Source: Paragorgia papillata (Eukaryota; Cnidaria; Anthozoa; Scleralcyonacea; Coralliidae). Taken from it: a stretch of 64,000 nt of DNA. The translations under genes were made by a program, and so were the position numbers. The stretch is taken from contig JAWNZC010000337.1 in the NCBI GenBank assembly GCA_035771165.1, forward strand, positions 1,724,501 to 1,788,500. Reading direction: 5' to 3'. Positions 1 to 64,000 of this stretch are shown piece after piece (within the stretch, counting starts at the first letter, position 1; every line of letters starts with the position of its first letter). A model generated the notes under the pieces. The model was not told where the DNA came from. It saw only the letters and a list, made by a program, of their open reading frames with translations, and made no database searches.

Positions 1-239
1 TACAATTTGTTGAGATTACTCAAAAAGAAAATGTGTATCTAAAAAGTTTGAAACACTTCAAACATCTGATCTACAATCATATTAAAATATATGTTGCATA
101 GTCGATAAGTGGTTAGGGCATGGGAAAGAATACGTGTGGAAATGAGTCGTCCTTTGTTTTTATTGGTAACCCTCAGGCCTTAACAGGCTTTGACCTTACA
201 GTCCATGCATATTTTTACATTTAATATACTATTTAAAGC
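1..239. other. Intergenic, nothing recognised
   Basis: AT-rich sequence without an open frame or repeat that I can support. Confidence 0.5.
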
Positions 240-480
240 CTAATTTGGACAAACTCTTTGTTAAAAATGACGAAATCTGCCATTACAAACATGTTTTAAA
301 ACTATTAAAAGTTTGCTCAAAAACTGCTGTCAGAATGCGGGTAATGCCATTTCAGAGACCCAAATTTCAAAAATTTTCCGGGGGATGATCCCCCCGGCCC
401 TCCTTCACACAACGGACCCACGGGCCCACAACAACTTGATTTGGAAACCGGGCCCCTTTTTACAGCAAATTGCCCAGGCC
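240..480. repeat. Interspersed repeat, copy 1 (CCGGGGG family)
   Basis: Contains AAATTTTCCGGGGGATGAT preceded by GCTGTCAGAATGCGGGTAAT. A diverged second copy in the same orientation lies at 38320-38480 with the same order of blocks. The class is not resolved; no coding capacity. Confidence 0.6.
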
Positions 481-1250
481 CCTCGGACGTAGCCAGTCCG
501 CCCCTGTTCTCTATGCATGGGCAAGGACTGACAGGTCTGGCCAAAAAGTTGTCAGTAGAATGGTTTGGCAGCCTACTGGTCCAGGAGATAAACTTGTCAT
601 GTTTAATGAAATGAATGAGATGAAATGATAGAAGACATGTAACTGAATAATTTTCACTGGAGATAGTCTTCACATTAAAAGCAAGAAAGTTATGATACTA
701 GTAGGTACAGTACGGTAACTAAGAACCTACTGGGCAGGTAAGATGTTGGGTCAAAATGTTCTGACAAAGATTTTATTAAAATATATTTGGTAGAGACACT
801 GTACTTACTACTTCTTAATATTTTCAATCTTCTTATTCAATTTTTTTTGTAATATATCATACACAATAAACAGTATTACACAAGAACAGTATACAAAAGT
901 CTGGTAAATATACTACTCACCTCCATCAGACATATTCTTTATATTACATGCAGATATCCACTTCGAAACTACACCAAGAACTGTATCTTTACCAAATATG
1001 TGTAAAACTAGGCTTGTTAAGCTCCCGTTGTAATAGAAAAATACGATCCGAAACTTTAGCTTATCTGATAGAATGAATCTTGACATGAAGATACCCTTCC
1101 ATATCATTTTGCAATTTCCCTTAACTTCGTGCTCATCCCAGTCCTTCTATTAATTAAACTTCCGACCATCGCTCGACCTTGCTAATTCCTAATATACCTA
1201 TAATACGAAGTTTTGTTCTAGATGTAAATAGGAATTCAATTCGTCTGAAT
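481..1250. other. Intergenic, nothing recognised
   Basis: No gene, tandem array or inverted repeat that I can support; short open frames here have no recognisable motifs. Confidence 0.4.
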
Positions 1251-1254
1251 TAAA

Positions 1255-1415
1255 TGCGACGATTGTGCGACATATAAACCAAGCCTAACTGACCAAATCA
1301 GTTCAGTCACGATCTGACGACGAAGTCCCAAGTTTGCGGGACGAAAGCTAAGCGAATTTTTATCGTTATTAAACATGGTGTATGACCGCAAACATTTTTT
1401 TTATTACATTATTAA
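1255..1415 (+). repeat. Retroelement-tail-like repeat, copy 1
   Basis: Shares CGGGACGAAAGCTAAGCGAA, a following TTTTTATC tract and an AACATGGTGTATGACCGCAAAC block with 23225-23335 in the same orientation. The part CTGACGA ... GTCCC/GGGAC ... GAAA resembles the hammerhead-like ends of Penelope-type elements, but no complete ribozyme can be drawn. Confidence 0.5.
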
Positions 1416-2298
1416 AACATATACATCGCCATTCCTAGCTTCAAAACCTTGATAACAGTACAATGTGTTCAGCAAGTGTGGAAATGAATCAGTAAAACGT
1501 TCGGCTATCTTTCTAGACATGTCAAGTTTCTTTCTAATTTTTTTCTTCATTGCAGTTTTTTGATTTTCTTTTAGTTTGGGTTCAGGTTCGGGTATAAATC
1601 CGTCAGGCAGTTGGTCAGGTTGGCATATATATAGGCTAGACAATAAACCTGACCCAGATAATGCGACAGTTTTTGTATCTACTGCGCTTGCGCTTGCACG
1701 AGTAGATACTATGCATGTTAAAATTTGCAGAGCCTGGGCGCGAATGGCCAGCGGTTAGGATTAAATTAGTGGCGCGCATTTGGTTAAAGAGAGAAGAGAC
1801 AGTGTGTTGATTGTCAGTGAGCCTGTGTAGAGTTTTAACTCATGTTGTGTCGAACGTGGTTTTAAGCGAATAAAACGTATTTTAGTACGTCTCTCTCGTC
1901 CACGAAACTAGAGTAACACTGTCATGTATAGGGTCAAAAGTGTAAGTAACAATCAAAGTGTACTGTAAGTAACAATAGAAGAATCGGAGCCAATCAAACG
2001 GCGAGTACGAAGAGGCAGTATCGTTCGTAACCAATCAAATAGCGAATACGAAGATATAGGCGGACTGAGGTCTTCCGATCTCAACATCACGTTATGACTT
2101 ATGGTTTTGCGAAATATTTTGCGATAAAACTGTGTATTCTGACTTTGTTCAGTTGCGCTCTAGCTTTGTTGGTGCTCACTTCAGGTTATTCATTGGTAAG
2201 TACTTTGATGATTAATTACCACAAATTTGTCGTAAGTATGATTTACCACAGTTTTCAAAAGCTAATGGTATTAAATAGGAAGCCTCTTTGGGGGAAAA
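1416..2298. other. Intergenic, nothing recognised
   Basis: No protein motif, array or inverted repeat that I can support. Confidence 0.4.
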
Positions 2299-2395
2299 TT
2301 GAGCCTCTTCGGAGGAGAACAAATTGTATTAAGCGTCGTTGTAAACCTCAGTCTTCGGAGGAGAACAAATGGGCCTCTTCGGAGGAGAATAGGCC
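2299..2395 (+). repeat. Short repeat, three copies of CTTCGGAGGAGAA
   Basis: CTTCGGAGGAGAACAAAT-like blocks occur three times in about 95 bp. No function is evident. Confidence 0.6.
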
Positions 2396-2421
2396 GGTGG
2401 CTGTGCCTCGATGTTCTTAAG

Positions 2422-3682
2422 TTTGGCTGGACACATTTAAAGAATAAGATTTCTTTAGTGGAAATGCAATTAAATGCGATGCAGATGTGAAATCAACTAA
2501 TTGACCCCGGAGTTAACAACCAGTTTGGTAAAAAAGGGGTGTGTGCTAAATAATGACGTCATATGTAGTTGGAAAAAATATAAATTTTGGAAATGTGCAA
2601 GTTAAACATTTCTGCCAGATAGATCTAGACAAGTGGACAAAAAAACTCAATTGGACTGATTACTCTCAGTCATTCGTTACGGAAATATCGTTGACCAAAG
2701 TTTTTGAAAAATGCTGACTAAGCATTTTTTATCTATTTTGTATCTCTAAATGGTTCATTGTAACTCGTTTATTTTTCTACCAGCAAAGCTTCTATTGAGA
2801 GACCATCTTTAAGAGAATGGTCTAAAATATTTCTTTTGCCCTAGTACCTTAAATTCAGCACTCAAGTCTGTCCATTAAACGATGATAGCTTTTCTCTTAA
2901 AATGGTAATCGACAAACTGTGGAAATCAAGTTAAAATTAAACGTCCAGGAGAAAAACAAGAAACGTTGCTAATTATTTCTTCATTTCTGCCACAACTATT
3001 TTAATTGTCCAGTTTTTGGGCACCTCAGAAGGTGATTGTACTACAAAATAAGCGTTTAGTTGTTCTTTTGCTTTGATATACTATTGATTGAACTGGCATT
3101 TTGATATACTACGTATACGCTTAATTTTTAAGGATCTGGATGATTCATTGAATGCTTAGGAGTGTGGCAGAAAATCTAATTTTTGCTTCCTCTCCAAATT
3201 TTACTCCACATTTTTAAAAGAAATTTACCATCTTTTGATGCACACACTGGAGTGCCGAATTAAAGATACTAGTGCTAAAGATGTAAATCTTTTAAGCCTT
3301 TCTCTAAGAGATGATCTGTTAACAGGAACTTTACTGGTAGAAAAATAAAGGATTTGAAATGAACCATTTGGACATATAAAACAAACAAAAAATGCTTAGT
3401 CAGCAATTTTCAAAAACTTTGGTGTACGATATTTCTGTAACGAATGACTGAAAGTAATTAGTGCAATTGAGTTTTTTTGTCCACTTATATAGATCTATCT
3501 GGCAGAAATGTTTAACTTGGAGATTTCCAAAATTTATATTTTTTCCAACAACAGATGACGCCATTATTTAGCACCCCCCGCCCCCCCCCCCCGGGCCAAT
3601 TAGTTGATTTGGCATCTGCATCGCATTTAAATGCATTTTCACTAAAGAAATCTTATTCTTTAAATGTGTCCAGCGAAACTTC
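2422..3682. mobile_element. Foldback DNA element, about 1.26 kb
   Basis: The first ~600 bp (from TGGCTGGACACATTTAAAGA) is repeated inverted to 3682 (ending AAATGTGTCCAGC). Arms share AATATAAATTTTGGAAAT, CATTTCTGCCAGATAGATCT and CTGACTAAGCATTTTTT in mirrored order, with moderate divergence. No ORF; target duplication not clear. The right arm has a C-run near 3577-3594. Confidence 0.85.
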
Positions 3683-3894
3683 ATTTCTAGATTAGTTTTT
3701 GACCCACAGTTATTTTAAGTAACTTGACCGGAATGTTGTTTAATCCTGTAGCTTTGTCTAGTTTCAAAGAATTTAATAAATTGAAAATTTCCTCTACAGT
3801 AGCTTTCTCAAAAAAAAAAAAATAAATAAATAAAAAGTCTTCATCCATCCGAAGGAAACAGTTGACTTGCTAAATTAGGCCTAACGCCGGTAGG

Positions 3895-4150
3895 ATGTAT
3901 AGGTTAAGAACCTCACCCAAAGTTTATTAGCGATGTATATAATCCCAAGGGCGAAGCCTGAGGGATTTATATCGCTAATAAACTAAGGGTGAGTTTCTTA
4001 AGTTATTTATAACCTGATCAAAGAGGTTTTCTAAATAATTCAATAGGAAAATAACTTGCGACGAGGTTCTATTGTTATTGCGAGGTTTATATAAGGTTGG
4101 GAGGTTTATAACCTGTGTATAAACCGCGGTACATCAAAGAAAACCGACTT
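3895..4150. mobile_element. Palindromic MITE-like repeat
   Basis: TTTATTAGCGATGTATATAA and TTATATCGCTAATAAA form a hairpin around an AAGGGCGAAGCCTGAGG loop. The right end (CGCGGTACATCAAAGAAAAC) recurs at 46738-46765, suggesting a dispersed family. Confidence 0.65.
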
Positions 4151-5240
4151 GATCATATTATAAGTTCATTTAAGAACTCCGGAATTTTATCGGGTTTAGA
4201 CAAGACTGTATTGCCAGATGTTGGTCTAATACTTAATTTGGATATAATAATATATTTTTGTCTTGTCATGACATTGTTTATCGTTTTCCATATTAGCTTA
4301 CTATTGTCTAGATTTCCTTCAATTTGTTTCTGTATCTACTGCGCATGCATGCAAGGTTTCCGATTACAGTATTTTATTTTGTTAAATGTTATTCAAGCAA
4401 AAACGCATTATTTATTTCACATGGCTTCCTCCAGAGAACGGTTTTGCGCTAAAGTAAGAAATTTAAATGTAGCTGTAAGCGAACGCATATTAATCAGAAT
4501 CGTACGCCTAAAAAGATATTCGAAAATCAATATTCTTGTGGCAAAAGTGTGTTTAGAAATTAAAAATATTTTATATTTATCGTTTTATGGCCTTTTATGT
4601 AACTCCATTTAACCTCTAATGAGATTGTATTTTAGCTGTAATAGTAAAATTCGTTATAACCCTACAACTATTTGGAATTTTCTCTAACAGAGACACACTT
4701 TTGTTGCTGTGATATTCATCTACCAAACTTTCAGAGCATTGTAGTAAATTGGAATAGAAACCTTAATAAACAAGTGCTCTATTTTTTGTTTTGTTTTAAA
4801 CAACCAAATGCTAATTTCCGCAGTCTTGTAGCCAGTTATATCAGCTTTCGAGTAATGTTTTTATATCTGCAATAAACGGACGGAGGTTATAATGTTTTCC
4901 ATAAAACGTAACCTGAATGTCTGCAGTAACTTTAAAATCAAGTAAAAATTAAACCTACAATTAGCGAAACATGTGCTGGGACACTTCCACTTGAACTCTC
5001 TGCGTTCCTCCTCCCATGATAAATGTGATTATTTAGGCGCCCATCCCCACTAGTTACGGAATTTCTTCCGTTTAATTTCTTACTAATTATTACTAAAAGT
5101 AAATTAAAACAGATAGAGCGAATATTACAAATACAAAGTGTCTCAAAGTATTTGTCACTGATTGTAGAGCTGTGATGTCTGTCGGTGGTACATGCGATTC
5201 ATGTGGCACATGTACATTGCAGTGCATGTTGTACATTGGT
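4151..5240. other. Intergenic; 165-codon frame without recognisable features
   Basis: An open frame on the plus strand (4115-4612) runs out of the repeat above. Its translation shows hydrophobic stretches but no family motif, and its start lies in repeat DNA, so I do not call it a gene. The rest holds nothing recognisable. Confidence 0.35.
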
Positions 5241-5249
5241 AAGAATAAT

Positions 5250-5255
5250 TTTATT
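5250..5255 (-). promoter_or_regulatory. Possible TG-A poly(A) signal
   Basis: AATAAA on the minus strand about 355 bp past the TG-A stop codon, the first canonical hexamer I see there. Inference only; transcript ends would decide. Confidence 0.3.
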
Positions 5256-5369
5256 CGGTGAAAGATGAAATGTTCCATTCCACTCAGCTGTCGCCTCAAA
5301 TGAAACATTCCATATTTTACCTTATGCAAATATTCTTACTATTGCACTTATAAGCATTCATTACTTATA

Positions 5370-5440
5370 ATATAATGCAGTGTGTGGTGCAGCGCACTGC
5401 ACTGCAGTACAGTGTAATGCAGTCCACTGCAGTGCTGATC
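5370..5440. repeat. CACTGCAGT-rich low-complexity patch
   Basis: Repeated GCACTGCA, ACTGCAGT and TAATGCAGT words downstream of TG-A. No function inferred. Confidence 0.6.
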
Positions 5441-5609
5441 AAAACAAAACCAAAATGTATGGCAATGCTAACCTTTGTTATTATTAAAAAAGTTACATAG
5501 TTGTAATAATACTAACATGCATAGTAAAGTTACATATTAAAAGAGGTTACATATATCACAGATAATACTGATATGGTAAAGACATCATCCTTGTTCATTT
5601 GCCAAATAA

Positions 5610-43521
<37,912 letters not shown>

Positions 43522-43556
43522 ATTAAACTATGGCGTGTCACGTTTAATTTGGTCCT

Positions 43557-43564
43557 CCTTTATA
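43557..43564 (-). promoter_or_regulatory. Possible TATA box of TG-A
   Basis: TATAAAGG on the minus strand, 36 bp upstream of the TG-A ATG. If used, the 5' UTR would be under about 15 bases, so a start upstream or a spliced leader is also possible. Confidence 0.3.
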
Positions 43565-43606
43565 CACGACCAAACCCTGAAACCCTGGATCAGTTATATA
43601 CTAGCC

Positions 43607-43720
43607 TGAGTAAACAGCCGCCACTTCTCGCTCGCTCGGCCCTTCCCAGAAGTGACGTCTGAATTTCTGATAGTAACGCTGATTGGTTACTTTCAGAGGA
43701 GGTATGTCTTCTCACAATGA
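43607..43720 (+). repeat. Partial end of the 61288-63582 element family
   Basis: GCCTGAGTAAACAGCCGCC and CTTCTCGCTCG and GACGTCTGA match the ends of the element in TG-B intron 7. It lies about 85 bp upstream of TG-A. Confidence 0.75.
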
Positions 43721-43849
43721 ATTGCGTTTAGTTTAGCCTGTGGCGTACTCTACACTGATCTCAAATAATAGCCTGCGTAGCCGGCGCTGTGGATTGGAAC
43801 GGACGGTGAAAGGAGCGCCTGCACAACTAGCCTGGTACCCTGGCCCAAT

Positions 43850-44018
43850 CAAAGAATATGGGCCAGGTAACCACTAAAGACTTCTGCTTTCCTATTGGTT
43901 GAAATTTCGCGCGTTTTTAGTGGCTATGAGTAAAACTGCAATCGTCATAAGTGGATTTAGCCCTGATGACGCGAGAATGAGATTAGTGGTTACCTGGCCC
44001 ATATTTCTTTTGGGGTTT
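43850..44018. mobile_element. MITE with ATGGGCCAGGTAACCACTAA ends
   Basis: The left end at 43852-43877 is mirrored at 43985-44013. Subterminal mirror words are short. It lies in the shared upstream region of the two genes. Confidence 0.8.
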
Positions 44019-44019
44019 G

Positions 44020-45151
44020 GCTCTTTCACAAATATTTAAGACTTTTATTTTTTTTTAAGTTTAAGTGAAATATAATATATATAGTAAGTAATATATAAAG
44101 AGGTGTAAACACCATTATTTATTATATTACTTTAAAATACTAGCAATTTTTTCAAATAAGACAAACCTATAGTAAGTTTAATGTATGCAATTTAGCCATT
44201 GCTGTCTAGGATGGATGAAATGAGTCGTCACTTGACGGCTCCCCCCCTTTCAAATTCCTGGCTATGTGCCTGGCCTGTAAACAGGCTGTCTTGGGGGGAG
44301 GGGGTGGCTTTGTACAATTTTCTCGATCAGCCGCATCATGTATTTTTAAATTTTCGATTGAAACGTTGTCAGATCTGTTTAAAACTTCCTGGCATGCAAT
44401 CCTGCTCTACTGATTTTCACTGAATTGTTTTCATCTCAGGCACTATTATAAATATAGTTTTTGGGCTATTAATTTTATTAAACTGACGTTTAACTGATTA
44501 ACGTAACTCGTTGCTTCGACTCTTTTTACCTCAACAACTGCAGTTATATAATTATTTTCGAATGGAAATTTTCCTTTTGCTCATCTGGACAGTCTGATCA
44601 TACTGTCCACGTTAAAGCGGGCGAGGGGGTTTCTAGTATGTTGAATGTTGATACAAGCTAAGTACAAGTTTGACAACAGGTGGTCAATATCACAGGATTG
44701 GGTTGGTAAACACATCAGTATGCAACAAAACATCAACACGCGTGAAAATCAGCATAATAATTGTAGTACAGTAGAATATAACCCATGTACGTTTGAAATA
44801 GGAAACGCCAAACACTTTTCAGTCATGACAATGTTAAAAGAACTTTCGGCAATATTCTAGTCTACTTCAATCGTAACGCACAGTTTGTATTAGCACAGTC
44901 TTGTCACGCCTACTTTTAATTTTTGTCCGCCCTGTTTTTTGCATAAATTTGGGACGCTTTGTGTTATTCTATTCAATTTAATTGGCCAGGAACTACTGAA
45001 GAAGAGAGAGGTTTCAATAAGTAGTTAAACCCTCGTATTATAATTGATATTTCAAACTTACAACTTCACTCTTTTAAAGTGAAAGATCGGCCTGATTTTT
45101 TTAGATACAGGATACTGCATGCTACGCATGCAGGCAAATAATTTTGTTTAG
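44020..45151. other. Intergenic space between the two genes
   Basis: No repeat with clear ends, RNA or conserved gene. It may hold the TG-B promoter and true first exon; a 71-codon frame at 44645 has no motif. Confidence 0.4.

Positions 45152-64000
<18,849 letters not shown>

Noticed and set aside
4115..4612. 165-codon plus-strand frame as a gene
   Set aside because: Starts in a MITE end; translation is irregular with no family motif and AT-driven composition.

Overview
The window is eukaryotic DNA: AT-rich, almost entirely intronic and intergenic, with spliced genes and a dense load of old transposable elements. The two genes and the repeat types (5S-derived SINE, tRNA-derived SINE, several non-LTR LINE families, hAT and TTAA-target DNA elements, a hammerhead ribozyme repeat) fit a marine invertebrate. 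A cnidarian is my best guess, but nothing in the window proves the phylum.

Two transglutaminase genes lie head to head. TG-A (minus strand, 43521 down to 5610) can be read completely: 13 exons, 733 codons plus stop, with the beta-sandwich, the Cys-His-Asp catalytic core and two C-terminal beta-barrels. TG-B (plus strand, about 45152 to beyond 64000) shows exons 2 to 8 and the first bases of exon 9, and its first exon is only tentative. Exons 2 to 8 match TG-A in intron phase and nearly in length (160/160, 129/129 and 314/314 bp are identical), so the pair arose by inverted duplication. About 1.6 to 1.8 kb separates the start codons. Both encode the catalytic Cys, His and Asp. They are predicted calcium-dependent protein cross-linking enzymes with no visible signal peptide.

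Layout. 1-5600: intergenic, with repeats and a 1.26-kb foldback element. 5610-16020: TG-A exons 13 to 6, separated by satellites, an RTE-like LINE tail, TTAA MITEs and a SINE. 16092-19980: a 3.9-kb TTAA-target element with long inverted termini, carrying a decayed CCHC zinc-knuckle ORF and a nested 708-bp palindrome, inside TG-A intron 5. 20000-23530: MITEs and TG-A exons 5 and 4. 23530-33826 (intron 3): a dead hammerhead repeat, LINE tails, a nested hAT with an 8-bp duplication, AT satellites, palindromes and a ZAD-like zinc-finger remnant. 33116-43141: a second hAT element, a 5S SINE, MITEs and LINE remnants, with TG-A exons 3 and 2. 43522-45151: shared upstream region. 45152-64000: TG-B exons amid a complete hammerhead ribozyme (46656-46713), a LINE interrupted by two MITEs, a 21-bp minisatellite inside an inverted-repeat element, and a 2.3-kb element ending 29 bp before exon 8.

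The most notable items are the hammerhead ribozyme with all core positions and helices intact, the zinc-knuckle TTAA element, repeated TTAA-target insertions including one that splits a reverse-transcriptase codon pair, and element ends that have come to form the 3' ends of transglutaminase introns. All exon boundaries were read by eye from splice signals, reading frame and paralogue comparison. No search or alignment was run.
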